Source: Thermoflexales bacterium
GTDB taxonomy: Bacteria; Chloroflexota; Anaerolineae; J036; Brachytrichaceae
Length of the DNA: 64,000 nt
Assembly (NCBI GenBank): GCA_025056965.1
Contig: JANWVF010000107.1
Location: 23,838-87,837 of the forward strand
Direction of reading: 5' to 3'
In this document: positions 25,717 to 36,601 of the stretch, piece by piece
Position numbering within the stretch: the first letter of the stretch is position 1
Layout: the number at the start of each line of letters is the position of its first letter
Position numbers and translations under genes: made by a program
The notes under the pieces: model-generated
Told to the model about the DNA's origin: nothing
Databases searched by the model: none
The model's input: the letters and a program-made list of their open reading frames with translations, nothing else

Positions 25717-27135
25717 TCACTGCATCAGCGTTCGCGCGTCGGTGATGACGCCGGTGACCGCGCTGGCGGCAGCGGTGAGCGGCGAGGCGAGGAAGGTGCG
25801 TCCGCCCTTGCCCTGGCGGCCCTCGAAATTGCGGTTGCTGGTGCTGATGGCGTACTGGCCGGGTGCAAGCTGGTCGCCGTTCATGGCGATGCACATGCTG
25901 CAGCCGGGCTCGCGCCATTCTGCGCCAGCCTCCAAGAAGATCTCGTGTAACCCTTCGCGTTCGGCTTGCTTTTTCACCTGCGCGCTGCCAGGCACGACCA
26001 TGACGCGTACGCCCTCTTTCACTTTGCGCCCTTTCAGGATTTTAGCCGCCTCGCGCAGGTCACTGATGCGCGAGTTGGTGCAGCTGCCGATGAACACCAC
26101 GTCCACAGGGTGACCGAGCAAAGGCTGGTTGGGTTTGAGGTCCATGTAGGCCAACGCCTTCTGGAGCGCGGCTTTCTGCGCCGGATCGCCGATCCGGTCG
26201 GGATCGGGCACGCGGCCAGTGATCGGCATGCCCATGCCGGGGTTGGTGCCGTAGGTGATCATCGGCTCTAGGGCGCCAGCGTCGAGCGAGATTTCGGCGT
26301 CATAGGTTGCGCCTTCGTCCGTGGGCAAGGTGCACCAGTAGGCCAGCGCGCGATCCCAGTCTTCGCCTTTGGGAGCGAATTCGCGGCCGGCCATCCACTC
26401 GAAGGTCGTGTCGTCGGGCGCGATCATGCCGGCGCGGCTGCCGCCCTCGATGCTCATGTTGCAGATGGTCATTCGCTCTTCCATCGAGAGTCGGCGGATG
26501 GCTTCACCGGTGTATTCAAACACATAGCCGGTGCCCACGCCTACGCCGTATTTAGCGATCAGGCCGAGGATGATGTCTTTGGCGGTGACGCCGGGCCTCA
26601 GCGCGCCATCAATGCGCACGTTCATCGTCTTCGGCTTGCGCTGCAACAGGCACTGCGTGGCCAGCACCATCTCCACCTCGCTGGTGCCGATGCCGAAACC
26701 GAGCGCGCCGAATGCGCCATGGGTGGCCGTGTGGCTGTCGCCGCACACGATGGTCATGCCCGGCTGCGTCAAGCCCAATTCTGGGCCGATCACATGCACG
26801 ATGCCTTGCTTGTCGGCGCCGGTCTTGATGCCGTAGAGCGTAATGCCGTTCTCGGCGGCGTTGCGCTCCATCATTTCGATTTGCTTACGCGCCATCTCGT
26901 CCACGATCGGCAGGCTGCGATCGTGCGTCGGGATGCCATGGTCGAGCGTAGCGAAAGTGCGGTCGGGACGGCGCACTTTCAAGCCCCGCCGGCGCAGGCC
27001 CTCAAAGGCCTGCGGCGACGTCACTTCGTGCACCAAGTGCAGGTCAATGTAGAGGACGGCCGGGCTGTCCGGCTCTTGTGCCACAACGTGAGCATCCCAA
27101 ATCTTTTCAAAGAGCGTTCGAGGTCGGTCGTTCAT
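25717..27135 (-). CDS. leuC: 3-isopropylmalate dehydratase large subunit
   Basis: [82 protein letters not shown]-track N-terminal extension not accepted. Confidence 0.96.
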   Translation of the reverse strand: MNDRPRTLFEKIWDAHVVAQEPDSPAVLYIDLHLVHEVTSPQAFEGLRRRGLKVRRPDRTFATLDHGIPTHDRSLPIVDEMARKQIEMMERNAAENGITLYGIKTGADKQGIVHVIGPELGLTQPGMTIVCGDSHTATHGAFGALGFGIGTSEVEMVLATQCLLQRKPKTMNVRIDGALRPGVTAKDIILGLIAKYGVGVGTGYVFEYTGEAIRRLSMEERMTICNMSIEGGSRAGMIAPDDTTFEWMAGREFAPKGEDWDRALAYWCTLPTDEGATYDAEISLDAGALEPMITYGTNPGMGMPITGRVPDPDRIGDPAQKAALQKALAYMDLKPNQPLLGHPVDVVFIGSCTNSRISDLREAAKILKGRKVKEGVRVMVVPGSAQVKKQAEREGLHEIFLEAGAEWREPGCSMCIAMNGDQLAPGQYAISTSNRNFEGRQGKGGRTFLASPLTAAASAVTGVITDARTLMQ

Positions 27136-27149
27136 AGGCAATCGCGATT

Positions 27150-27830
27150 CTACGGAATTGGTGAAGTCACACAAGATGAGCTGTCTGACAGGCGTGCCCG
27201 ATGCGCCTGCACGGCCGCTTCGATCCCTAGCCGCGGGCTGCTCAAGACGGGGCAAGGGAGTTGGCTGCACCACGGCTCAGCGACGGCCATGCTGGCCTGC
27301 GCCAGGACGATCACGTCGAAATGGTCATGCGCACAGGCTTCGGCCAGACGCGCGGCGATCTCGCGGGCGTAACCGTCCGCGTCTCCGCGCGCCATAAACG
27401 ACCAGGCCGACGGGATGAACAGAGTGACGGTCTCGACCGGCTTGCCGGCCTGCCGCGCGACTTCGTGAATCAACGCCTGCGTCGGCGCGAGGGTGCTTTG
27501 TAAGGTGGCCGCGATGCCGATGCGTCGGCCAAGCATCACGGCGCGTTCGGCCATCGGCCGATCCACGCGCATCACGCGGTCGCCGGTCTGCTCGGCTAGC
27601 CCGCCGATGGAGGAGCAGGTGCACAGCACGAGTGACGATTGATGGAGGATCGGCGTGAGCACCGTGCGCACGCGTTCGATGACCGCCGGCGTCACCGTCC
27701 CGGCGTCGCGCACCGCGTGCAAGATGGCCTCGTCCACGACGTGCTGCACAGGTACGTCCGGCGCGATCTGTTTGAGCAGCGTATCGAACAGGGCGACGTT
27801 AGAGGCCGCAGTGTGAAAGAGGGTGAGCAT
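27150..27830 (-). CDS. Aspartate/glutamate racemase-like protein
   Basis: [62 protein letters not shown]. Confidence 0.6.
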   Translation of the reverse strand: MLTLFHTAASNVALFDTLLKQIAPDVPVQHVVDEAILHAVRDAGTVTPAVIERVRTVLTPILHQSSLVLCTCSSIGGLAEQTGDRVMRVDRPMAERAVMLGRRIGIAATLQSTLAPTQALIHEVARQAGKPVETVTLFIPSAWSFMARGDADGYAREIAARLAEACAHDHFDVIVLAQASMAVAEPWCSQLPCPVLSSPRLGIEAAVQAHRARLSDSSSCVTSPIP

Positions 27831-27995
27831 GCGACTTTCACCGGGGACAATTTGAAACCGCTGACGAGTGCCGCTCGCCCGAGTCGTAGCATCGCGGGCG
27901 AACGCGATGCAGCGCCGGTATGGCCTCAAGGCCCTCTTGCGCGGTGTGCCGGGTGCGAACGCCCACTACGTCAAAACGGCCCGTCGTCGCGCGGG

Positions 27996-29585
27996 TCACA
28001 TGGTTACGGCGGCCGGCTTACGCGCCGCGCGCGTGCGTTGCAGGCCGCGATTCACCGCGGCCAGATACGCCTTGCCGCTGGCGACGAGGGTGTCGGTGTC
28101 GGCGCTGCGCCCGCTGAAGATGTACTTCTTGCCTTCGCCGTCGCTCATCTCGACGCGGATGGTGACGTTGGCAATGGCGTCAATCCCTTCGGTTACGGCG
28201 TGCACGTGGAACTCCACCAGCTTGGCATCGGCGCCGGTGATGCGATTGATGCAGTTGCACACGGCATTGACCGGGCCGTTGCCGAGCGCGGCGTCCTCGT
28301 GCGGCTCGCCGTTCTGGTCAATCAGGCGCACGCTGGCGACCGGTGTGTTGCCGGTGCCGGTGGCGACATGGAGTTCATCCAACTTGAACAAGTCGTTGCC
28401 GAGGCTCTCGAACTGGTCGGTGAGCAGCGCCTCGATGTCGGCATCGCTGACGACTTTCTTCTTATCGCACAGCGCCTTGAATCGCTCGAAGGCCTTATCG
28501 AGCTCGTCGCGGCTCAGCTCGTAACCCATCTGCCGCAGCCGATCGGCGAAGGCGTGCCGCCCGCTGTGCTTGCCCAGCACGAGGTTCGTGCTGTTCCAAC
28601 CCACGTCTTCCGGCCGCATGATTTCGTAGGTCAGCGGGTTCTTCAACATGCCGTCCTGATGGATGCCGGCCTCATGCGCGAAGGCGTTTGCGCCAACGAT
28701 GGCTTTGTTGGGCTGCACGGGGATCGAGGTCAAGCTGCTCACCATCTTGCTGGTGCGCACCAGTTGCGTCGTGTCTATGTTGGTGTAAAGCCCGCCGAAG
28801 AACTGCGGCCGGGTCTTGAGCGCCATGACGACTTCCTCCAGGCTGGTGTTGCCCGCGCGTTCGCCGATGCCGTTGATGGTGACCTCAGCCTGCCGCGCGC
28901 CGGCCTTGATGCCGGCCAGCGTGTTCGCCGTCGCCATGCCGAGGTCGTTGTGGCAGTGCACGCTGACGATCACCTTGCCTTCCTTGATGCCCGGCACGTT
29001 GTTCACGATGCCCTCGATCAGCTGGCCGTATTCCTGCGGCGTGCAGTAGCCCACCGTATCCGGGATGTTCAGCGTAGTCGCGCCGGCCTGAACGGCGACG
29101 CTCAGCACCTGCCACAGGAACTCCGGGTCGCTGCGGCCGGCGTCCTCCGGTGAGAACTCCACGTCGTCGCAGAAGCTCTTGGCATACGAGACGAACTCGC
29201 CGACCTGCTCGATGCAGTCGTTGCGGGTAATCCTCAGCTTATATTGCAGGTGGATGTCGCTGGTGGCCAAGAAGGTGTGGATGCGCGGCCGCTTCGCCCA
29301 CTGCACGGCGGCCCATGCCCGCTCGATGTCCTTCTTGGCGCAGCGGGCGAGGCTGGCGATCACCGGGGGGTGATCGAGTTGGCCGACTTCTTGCGCGATG
29401 CGGCTCACCGCCTCGAAGTCGCCGGGGCTGGCGATGGCGAAGCCGGCCTCGATAATGTCCACGCCCAACCGAGCGAGCTGGCGCGCGATCTCCAGCTTCT
29501 CGGCCAGGTTCAACGTCGCGCCCGGCGATTGCTCGCCGTCGCGCAACGTCGTATCGAAAATCAGCACGCGATTAGGATCGTTCAT
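27996..29585 (-). CDS. leuA: 2-isopropylmalate synthase
   Basis: [89 protein letters not shown]. Confidence 0.96.
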   Translation of the reverse strand: MNDPNRVLIFDTTLRDGEQSPGATLNLAEKLEIARQLARLGVDIIEAGFAIASPGDFEAVSRIAQEVGQLDHPPVIASLARCAKKDIERAWAAVQWAKRPRIHTFLATSDIHLQYKLRITRNDCIEQVGEFVSYAKSFCDDVEFSPEDAGRSDPEFLWQVLSVAVQAGATTLNIPDTVGYCTPQEYGQLIEGIVNNVPGIKEGKVIVSVHCHNDLGMATANTLAGIKAGARQAEVTINGIGERAGNTSLEEVVMALKTRPQFFGGLYTNIDTTQLVRTSKMVSSLTSIPVQPNKAIVGANAFAHEAGIHQDGMLKNPLTYEIMRPEDVGWNSTNLVLGKHSGRHAFADRLRQMGYELSRDELDKAFERFKALCDKKKVVSDADIEALLTDQFESLGNDLFKLDELHVATGTGNTPVASVRLIDQNGEPHEDAALGNGPVNAVCNCINRITGADAKLVEFHVHAVTEGIDAIANVTIRVEMSDGEGKKYIFSGRSADTDTLVASGKAYLAAVNRGLQRTRAARKPAAVTM

Positions 29586-29618
29586 AGCTTCCCTTCCTTG
29601 AATTCTTCGTCAGGTTAC

Positions 29619-31229
29619 TCAAGGTGCGACTGGGGTTCGCACGCGTTCCTCTTGAGCCACGATGCGCCCTTGCCTAATCACCATGCGATGGGTGATGAAG
29701 GGCAGGCAATCATCCTCATGGTGCGTCACCAGAATGATGCCGGCTTCGCGCGATGCCTCCTCCAAGAGGCCCGCCAACTCGGCGCGAAACTGCTGATCCA
29801 GCCCGTCGAACACTTCGTCCAGGATGAGCAAGCGCGGCGAGTTCACCAGCGCGCGCGCGATCAGCACCTTGCGCGCCTGCCCGTAGCTCATCTCTAAGAT
29901 ACTGCGCTTCGCCAGCGGCTGCAGGTCGAACCGCGCGATGATCTCGTTCACCCGTTTGCGCTGGGTTCGCGTCAGCGGCTGCAACCAGCCGATGCTGGCG
30001 AAGAAGCCCGAGGCGATCACCTGTTCGGTCGTCAGGTCGGCCGCATAGCGCGCCTGGAACTCGCACGAGACGTAGCCGATGCGTTTCTTGATCTCCCAGA
30101 CGCTATCGAAGTTGCTACGGCCGAAGCGCTCGATGCGTCCCCCGTGGGCCGGCCATAGCTCGCCAAGGATCAGGCGCAGCAGCGTGCTCTTGCCCACGCC
30201 GTTATCTCCGACGATCATCCAGTGTTCGCCCTCGTTCATTCGCCAGTTCACGTCGTGGAGCACGATCTGCGTCCCCTCGTCCGGCGCGACGTTGGCGTGA
30301 ATGATATTGATGAGGAATGGGCGAGCATCGCGTGCTTGGGAGTCGGCGATCGGGCGAAAATGTGGCGGTGCGGATTGCCGGTGAGTGGACAACGGGTTGC
30401 GCCGCTCCTGCGCCGTGATCCGCCCGTGCCTCAGCTCCATCACATGGGTGATGGCCGGAATCAATTCGTCCCGGCGGTGCGTCGTCATCAGGATCTGCGT
30501 GCCCTGCCCGGCGATGCGCTGGATCATGTGGAGCAGGTCGCGGCGCGAATGCGCATCTAGCCCGACGCCGACTTCATCCAGGATAAGCACATCTGGCCGG
30601 GCAACGACGGCACGGGCGATCAGCGCCTTGCGCAGCTGCCCTTGCGAGAGCTTATCGAGGGGGCAATCGGCCAGCGCTTCAATGCCAACTTCGCGCATGA
30701 CCTCCGTGACGCGCGCCGCCTCGGACGGCGTCGGTTTGCGCGTCACCAGCTCACCGTCCAACAAGCCGGTGAATACGATTTGGCGGACGGTCATGCGCGG
30801 GCCGAAATCATCGCCATACTTGCGCGCATGCACGCGCAGGTAACGCTGCTGCTGTTCGGCGCTGACGAGGGCCATGCGCTGCTTCACGCCGATAGGCGAC
30901 TGGGTCGGCCGCCTGTCGAAGGCGTAGATGCGCATGCCGCCGTCCACCGGCGCCGGCCAGATCTCGCCGCGCAGCAGGCGCAGGAAGGTGCTCTTGCCGG
31001 CGCCGTTCGGGCCGAACACGGCCCAGTTCTCCCCTCGCCGCAGCGTCCACGTGATGTCGTGCAGCACGCGCGTGCCGTTCAAGGCGACGTTCACGCGCTC
31101 CAAATGAATCAGCACGGATTCGTCAACAAGCAGCGCGGGGCAGGCGGGCGATGCCGATGGCGGAGTGGCCGGGCGACCGGATGACGTATTGCCTCGCCGT
31201 CGCAGTGCCAGAGGTAACGTCGCTGCCAT
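29619..31229 (-). CDS. Tandem-duplicated ABC ATPase (ModF/PhrA-like, no membrane subunit adjacent)
   Basis: Two Walker A motifs (FGPNGAGKSTFLRLL and VGDNGVGKSTLLRLI), two ABC signatures (LSQGQLRKALIARA and MSYGQARKVLIARA). Start at MAATLPLALRRRGN. Confidence 0.85.
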   Translation of the reverse strand: MAATLPLALRRRGNTSSGRPATPPSASPACPALLVDESVLIHLERVNVALNGTRVLHDITWTLRRGENWAVFGPNGAGKSTFLRLLRGEIWPAPVDGGMRIYAFDRRPTQSPIGVKQRMALVSAEQQQRYLRVHARKYGDDFGPRMTVRQIVFTGLLDGELVTRKPTPSEAARVTEVMREVGIEALADCPLDKLSQGQLRKALIARAVVARPDVLILDEVGVGLDAHSRRDLLHMIQRIAGQGTQILMTTHRRDELIPAITHVMELRHGRITAQERRNPLSTHRQSAPPHFRPIADSQARDARPFLINIIHANVAPDEGTQIVLHDVNWRMNEGEHWMIVGDNGVGKSTLLRLILGELWPAHGGRIERFGRSNFDSVWEIKKRIGYVSCEFQARYAADLTTEQVIASGFFASIGWLQPLTRTQRKRVNEIIARFDLQPLAKRSILEMSYGQARKVLIARALVNSPRLLILDEVFDGLDQQFRAELAGLLEEASREAGIILVTHHEDDCLPFITHRMVIRQGRIVAQEERVRTPVAP

Positions 31230-31270
31230 CCTGCCCTCCTCGTCGCCCAGTGTGTATCCCGTCGGGCGGG

Positions 31271-32315
<1,045 letters not shown>

Positions 32316-32342
<27 letters not shown>

Positions 32343-32746
32343 TGCACGCTGTTTTTGAGTCGCGTGACGTTTTTGTTGAGCAGCGATTTGCTTGCGCAGC
32401 GAGGCGCGCAGGCCGCCAACCAACGCGCGCACTTTGCGCGCCTGCTCGTAGTGCAAATCGAACTCGGTTTGCGTGACGTATTGCTCGTCAAGTGCGGCGT
32501 ATAGCAATGACTGAACCTCGGATACGGACCGGCCAGCCATGCCAAGGAAGCGAGCGAACTCCACCTTCGACTCGTTGTCGAATCCTTCGGCAATGTTAGT
32601 CATGGCTGAGACTGAAGCTGCGCGTATTTGTGCGCGCAGCTCCAGATCGCGGCTGAATGCGGCTTTCCCACTGAGCTGGTAAACATCTGGCGAAGCTTGC
32701 GTGCCTCTTGCCAGACTATGAGGTCCTCGAAGCGTCTGACGAGCAT
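32316..32746 (-). pseudogene. Four-helix-bundle protein (S23/IVS-like), apparently frameshifted
   Basis: N-terminal frame MLVRRFEDLIVWQEARKLRQM (from 32746) and downstream frame VYQLSGKAAFSRDLELRAQIRAASVSAMTNIAEGFDNESKVEFARFLGMAGRS are joined by a 1-nt frame change at about 32684-32687. Confidence 0.8.
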
Positions 32747-32814
32747 GGTCGTTCAGTCGTGATTAATTCGGTTGTCAGGAATCCGGGTTACTGATTGCAG
32801 TTCGAACGGAACAA

Positions 32815-32850
32815 CGTGGCAACCAGGCAACCCAGCAACCTTTCAACCTC
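32815..32850. repeat. Right octanucleotide array of inverted-array element A (inverse of left array)
   Basis: Minus strand GGTTGAAA GGTTGCTG GGTTGCCT GGTTGCCA CGTTG, starting at the ilvN stop codon. Confidence 0.82.
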
Positions 32851-33355
32851 TTGTCATCGCAATGCGGCCGGTGCGGACGACTTCGAGGATGCCGTAGTCT
32901 TGCAGCACGCTGAGGATCGAATCCACTTTTTGCTCTTCGCCGGTGACCTCGATTATGAGGGATTCCTTCGCCACATCTACCACTTGGCTCTGGAACATGT
33001 CGGCGATCTGTTTAATCTCGCCGCGGTGTTGTGCGTCGGTCACCCGCACCTTGATCAGCGCCAGCTCGCGCACAACCGTCGGCAAGTTGGTCACGTCCTG
33101 CACGTCAATCACGTTGACCAGCTTGTAGAGGTTGCGCTCCACCAGTGCAGCGTTGGTCTTGCTCGCGTCAATCACGATAGTCATGCGCGAGATGGTCGGG
33201 TCTTCGGTGGTGCCGACGGCCAGGCTCTCGATGTTGAAGTTGCGCCGGCGCATCAAGCTGGCCACGCGGTTGAGCACGCCGGGCTTGTTCTCCACCAACG
33301 CCACGAGCGTGTGTTTGGTCGGGTTCTTTTGGGCTTCGATTCGGTCAATGAGCAT
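32843..33355 (-). CDS. ilvN: Acetolactate synthase small subunit
   Basis: KHTLVALVENKPGVLNRVASLMRRRNFNIESLAVGTTEDPTISRMTIVID; KLVNVIDVQDVT. Confidence 0.95.
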   Translation of the reverse strand: MLIDRIEAQKNPTKHTLVALVENKPGVLNRVASLMRRRNFNIESLAVGTTEDPTISRMTIVIDASKTNAALVERNLYKLVNVIDVQDVTNLPTVVRELALIKVRVTDAQHRGEIKQIADMFQSQVVDVAKESLIIEVTGEEQKVDSILSVLQDYGILEVVRTGRIAMTRG

Positions 33356-33370
33356 GGTTCTCCTGTCACG

Positions 33371-33449
33371 TTGAGTCGGTCAAGTCGTCAGGTTGATCGG
33401 GTCGTCAGGTCGGTCAAGTCGGTCGGGTCGGTCAAGTCGTCGGTCGAGT
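33371..33449. repeat. Left 8-9-nt array of inverted-array element B
   Basis: GTCGGTCAAGTCGTCAGGTTGATCGGGTCGTCAGGTCGGTCAAGTCGGTCGGGTCGGTCAAGTCGTCGGTCGAG between the ilvN start and the FHB ORF; also encodes the ORF C-terminus DDLTDPTDLTDLTT. Confidence 0.82.
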
Positions 33450-33789
33450 TGTATTCGGCGTGGTCTTCGCGGAACTGGCGGATTGGATTCCTATGCAGAT
33501 ACCACATGAAGTTGCTGATCTGGCGGCTGCACCGCTCGACGATGGCGAATACTTCTCTGGCTTGCTGCTCGCTGATGTAGCCTGCATCCACTGCGACGTG
33601 TATCCGGCTGCGTAGCTCGCCGGCGGATCCGCGCGCCCTTCCCAGCAAGTTTGCGAAGAGTCTATCGCTCCGGCTCTCGAAGCCTTCGGCAATGTTCGAC
33701 ATGATCGAGATTGCAGCGCGTCGCATTTGGTCTCGCAACCCGAAGTCGCGTGCGAATTCGCCGGAATCGGATAACCGGTAGATCAGCAA
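33388..33789 (-). CDS. Four-helix-bundle protein (S23/IVS-like), 5' end degenerate (TTG start, no ATG)
   Basis: LLIYRLSDSGEFARDFGLRDQMRRAAISIMSNIAEGFESRSDRLFANLLGRARGSAGELRSRI; the usual N-terminal FxDLxVWQ segment is missing or out of frame. Confidence 0.75.
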   Translation of the reverse strand: MLIYRLSDSGEFARDFGLRDQMRRAAISIMSNIAEGFESRSDRLFANLLGRARGSAGELRSRIHVAVDAGYISEQQAREVFAIVERCSRQISNFMWYLHRNPIRQFREDHAEYNSTDDLTDPTDLTDLTTRST

Positions 33790-33833
33790 AGACCTGCCAG
33801 ACCTGACCGACCTGAATGACCTAAACGACTCTC
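33790..33833. repeat. Right nonanucleotide array of inverted-array element B
   Basis: GACCTGCCA GACCTGACC GACCTGAAT GACCTAAAC GACTCTCAC, period 9, about 10 bp from the ilvB stop codon; inverse orientation to the left array. Confidence 0.82.
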
Positions 33834-33842
33834 ACCCAATGC

Positions 33843-35594
33843 CTAATGCGTCTTCTCCCTCATGAACTCCATCCCGCCGCCGAGTGCCGCCGGCTGGATT
33901 GGGCGTCGGGTCATTTCGTTCAGCGACTTGCCGGGCTGGATCATCGGGAACACGTTGGTCTCTTTCTCCACGACGAACTCGATCAGCACCGGCCCGTTGT
34001 GCTCGCGGGCGCGGCGGATGACCTCGCGGGTTTCCTTCATGTTCGTCGCCCGCATGCCGCACATGCCGTAGGCTTGCGCCAGCTTCACGAAGTCCGGCGT
34101 CCACATCTCCACGGCGGAGTAGCGATGGTTGTGCATCAGCTCTTGCCACTGGCGCACCATGCCGAGGAAGTTGTTGTTGATGATAGCGATCTTGATGTTG
34201 AGGTTCTCCTGCATCACGGTCGCCAGTTCAGGGATGCTCATCTGGAAGCCGCCGTCGCCGGCGATGGCCCATACCTCGTCGTCCGGCCGGCCAAACTTCG
34301 CGCCGATGGCCGCCGGCAGTGCGAAGCCCATTGTGCCCAGCCCACCGCTAGTAATCAACTGGTTCTTGCGCGTGTGCTGGAAGTATTGCGTCTCCCACAT
34401 CTGGTGTTGGCCGACGTCGGTGCAGATCGTACATTCGCCCTTCGTCTCCTCCCAGATCGCGCGCATCACGTGTGGCGCGAGCAGCATGTCGTCCGGCAGC
34501 TCGACGTTGAGCACGTCGCGCGCCTTGGTGTCCGCCCGCCATTCGTTGATCTGCTCCATCCAGGCCGGGTAGCTGCGCTTCTCGATCATCGGCGTCAGTT
34601 CGCGCAAGATGTCTTTCACGCTGGCGACGATGCCGACGTCGGCCGGCACATTCTTGTTGATCTCGGCGGCGTCAATATCCACATGGATCACGCGGGCATT
34701 CTTGGCGTAGGTCTTCAGGTTGCCGGTCACGCGGTCGTCGAAGCGCATGCCGAGGGCGATCAGCAGGTCGGCGTTGGCGATGGCTTGGTTCACGTAGGCT
34801 TCGCCATGCATGCCCATCATGCGCAAGTTCAGCGGATGGTCTTCGCTCAACACGCCGATGCCGAGCAGCGTGGTGGCGACTGGGATGCCGGACTTCTCCA
34901 CGAACTCGCGGAACTCCTCATGGGCGTTGCCGTGCTTGATGCCCTGTCCGGCCAGGATGACCGGCCGGCGCGCATGGTCAATCAGCTCCTTAGCGCGCTG
35001 CAACAGCGCCGGGATATTTTGGCGACCATGCGGTTTGATGGCGCGGTAGCCCCGCATCTGCACGCTGGTGATCGGCTCGTAATCCACCATCTTCTGCTGC
35101 ACGTCTTTGCAGATATCCACCAGCACCGGCCCCGGCCGGCCGCTGCGCGCGATGTAGAACGCCTCGGCCATCACCTGCGGCAGCTCGTTCACGTCCATCA
35201 CCAGGTAGTTGTGCTTGGTGATCGGCAGCGTGACGCCGGTCACGTCGGTCTCCTGGAAGGCATCTGAGCCGACCAGGTGCGAGGCGACCTGGCCGGTGAT
35301 GGCGACCACCGCCGACGAGTCCATCATGGCGTTGGCTAAGCCGGTGACCAAGTTGGTCGCGCCGGGGCCAGACGTCGCCATGCACACGCCGACCTTGCCC
35401 GTAGCGCGGAAGTAGGCGTCTGCAGCGAGCGCCGCGTTCTCTTCGTGGCGGACGAGGACGTGATGCACCCGGTCTTGATAGTCAACCAGGGCATCATAGG
35501 TGGGCAGAATGGCGCCGCCCGGGTAACCGAATACGATGTTCGTGCCTTGCTGAAGAATCGTCTCCCAAATCACTTGTGCACCGGTCAGTTTCAT
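33843..35594 (-). CDS. ilvB: Acetolactate synthase large subunit
   Basis: MKLTGAQVIWETILQQGTNIVFGYPGGAILPTYDAL; SGPGATNLVTGLANAMMDSSAVVAITGQV; GDGGFQMSIPELATVMQENLNIKIAIINNNFLGMVRQWQ. ORF-track N-terminal extension rejected. Confidence 0.96.
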   Translation of the reverse strand: MKLTGAQVIWETILQQGTNIVFGYPGGAILPTYDALVDYQDRVHHVLVRHEENAALAADAYFRATGKVGVCMATSGPGATNLVTGLANAMMDSSAVVAITGQVASHLVGSDAFQETDVTGVTLPITKHNYLVMDVNELPQVMAEAFYIARSGRPGPVLVDICKDVQQKMVDYEPITSVQMRGYRAIKPHGRQNIPALLQRAKELIDHARRPVILAGQGIKHGNAHEEFREFVEKSGIPVATTLLGIGVLSEDHPLNLRMMGMHGEAYVNQAIANADLLIALGMRFDDRVTGNLKTYAKNARVIHVDIDAAEINKNVPADVGIVASVKDILRELTPMIEKRSYPAWMEQINEWRADTKARDVLNVELPDDMLLAPHVMRAIWEETKGECTICTDVGQHQMWETQYFQHTRKNQLITSGGLGTMGFALPAAIGAKFGRPDDEVWAIAGDGGFQMSIPELATVMQENLNIKIAIINNNFLGMVRQWQELMHNHRYSAVEMWTPDFVKLAQAYGMCGMRATNMKETREVIRRAREHNGPVLIEFVVEKETNVFPMIQPGKSLNEMTRRPIQPAALGGGMEFMREKTH

Positions 35595-35650
35595 ATGCGT
35601 CTCCTCTTCATTCGGCCCGCGCCTTTCGACGAAGCGAATCGCAGGCCAAC

Positions 35651-35677
35651 AAAAAAGCCCTCCGTTCAGGAGGGCTT
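35651..35677 (-). terminator. ilvB leader attenuator terminator
   Basis: Minus strand AAGCCCTCC-TGAAC-GGAGGGCTT followed by TTTT. Confidence 0.88.
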
Positions 35678-35697
35678 CTTCGATCTGTGCATATGCG

Positions 35698-35796
35698 CTA
35701 GGCTCGCGCGGTCGCCATCCCAAACGGAGCTCGCCCCAGGTCGCTAAGGACGAGGAGCACGCCAATAACGAGGACGGCGACCAGCAAACCGCTCAT
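35698..35796 (-). CDS. Leu/Val-rich leader peptide upstream of ilvB: MSGLLVAVLVIGVLLVLSDLGRAPFGMATARA*
   Basis: 32-aa ORF with dense Leu/Val/Ile codons between a consensus promoter and an intrinsic terminator upstream of ilvB. Confidence 0.78.
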   Translation of the reverse strand: MSGLLVAVLVIGVLLVLSDLGRAPFGMATARA

Positions 35797-35809
35797 ATTC
35801 AACGCTACA

Positions 35810-35838
35810 TTTATACCGTTCGCCCTCCGGCGTGTCAA
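35810..35838 (-). promoter_or_regulatory. Consensus sigma70-type promoter of the ilv leader
   Basis: Minus strand TTGACA (35838-35833) - 17 nt - TATAAA (35815-35810); leader ATG 13 nt downstream of the -10. Confidence 0.8.
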
Positions 35839-35852
35839 CGATTACAATGGCT

Positions 35853-35867
35853 ACCTATCAGATAGGT
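35853..35867. promoter_or_regulatory. Candidate GntR-family operator palindrome
   Basis: ACCTATC-A-GATAGGT perfect palindrome between the ilv promoter and the GntR gene. Confidence 0.5.
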
Positions 35868-35873
35868 TGTGCG

Positions 35874-36593
35874 ATGACGCCATCATCCCATCAGGAATCT
35901 CCTGCGCTGCCCGCTCAGCTTGCCGAGCGCATCTTGGCCGAGTTGATTCAGCTCGAATCGCGGCCGGGCGCCTTTCTGCCCTCCGAGGGAGAGCTGGCCA
36001 ATCGCTTCCAAGTCAGCCGGCCGGTCGTCCGCGAAGCGATCAAGCAGCTCGAGGGCCAGGGGCTGATCGAAGTGATCAACGGGCGCGGCTCGCGCATCCG
36101 GCCGTTGAGCGAACGGCAACTGCGCGCCTATTTCACCCACGCCATCGCCCTGCAGCGCGTGCCCTTTCGCGAGCTGATGGAGGCGCGCAAGCCGATCGAG
36201 ATCCAGAGCGCACGCCTGGCGGCCCAGCGGCGCACGCCCGACCAACTCGACGCGTTGCAAGACATCATCCAGCGCATGCGGCGCAACATCGGCAACGCCG
36301 ACGTTTACGTGGACCTTGATCACGACCTGCATGCGCTGATCGCCGATGCGTCGGGCAACGCGATCATCGCGCATTTGGTGCGCTCATTTCGCGGCGCGCT
36401 CAACGACCTGACGCACGAGATGCTCTATCGCCGGCGCAACCGCCAGCAACTGGAGCGGGTGCATGCGTTGCATGAAGCCATCGTCACCGAGATCGGCTAT
36501 CGCAACCCCGACGGCGCCGGCCATGCTATGGACGTGCACTTCAGCGAGGCGTTGGCATTTTTGATCCAGCGGCAGGAGGGGGGAAGAAAGTAA
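35874..36593 (+). CDS. GntR-family (FadR/FCD-type) transcriptional regulator
   Basis: FLPSEGELANRFQVSRPVVREAIKQLEGQGLIEVINGRGSRIRP (wHTH), C-terminal helical FCD-like domain. Start placed at ATGACGCCATCATCC because upstream ATGs overlap the opposing promoter. Confidence 0.88.
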   Translation: MTPSSHQESPALPAQLAERILAELIQLESRPGAFLPSEGELANRFQVSRPVVREAIKQLEGQGLIEVINGRGSRIRPLSERQLRAYFTHAIALQRVPFRELMEARKPIEIQSARLAAQRRTPDQLDALQDIIQRMRRNIGNADVYVDLDHDLHALIADASGNAIIAHLVRSFRGALNDLTHEMLYRRRNRQQLERVHALHEAIVTEIGYRNPDGAGHAMDVHFSEALAFLIQRQEGGRK

Positions 36594-36601
36594 CACCCAG
36601 C

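Noticed and set aside
27639-29153. 504-aa plus-strand ORF
   Set aside because: Antisense to leuA and the racemase-like gene; low-complexity composition typical of GC-rich shadow ORFs.
33846-35267. 473-aa plus-strand ORF
   Set aside because: Antisense shadow of ilvB.
35595-35765. N-terminal extension of the ilvB ORF
   Set aside because: Overlaps the leader peptide and terminator; conserved ALS start is MKLTGAQVIWE.
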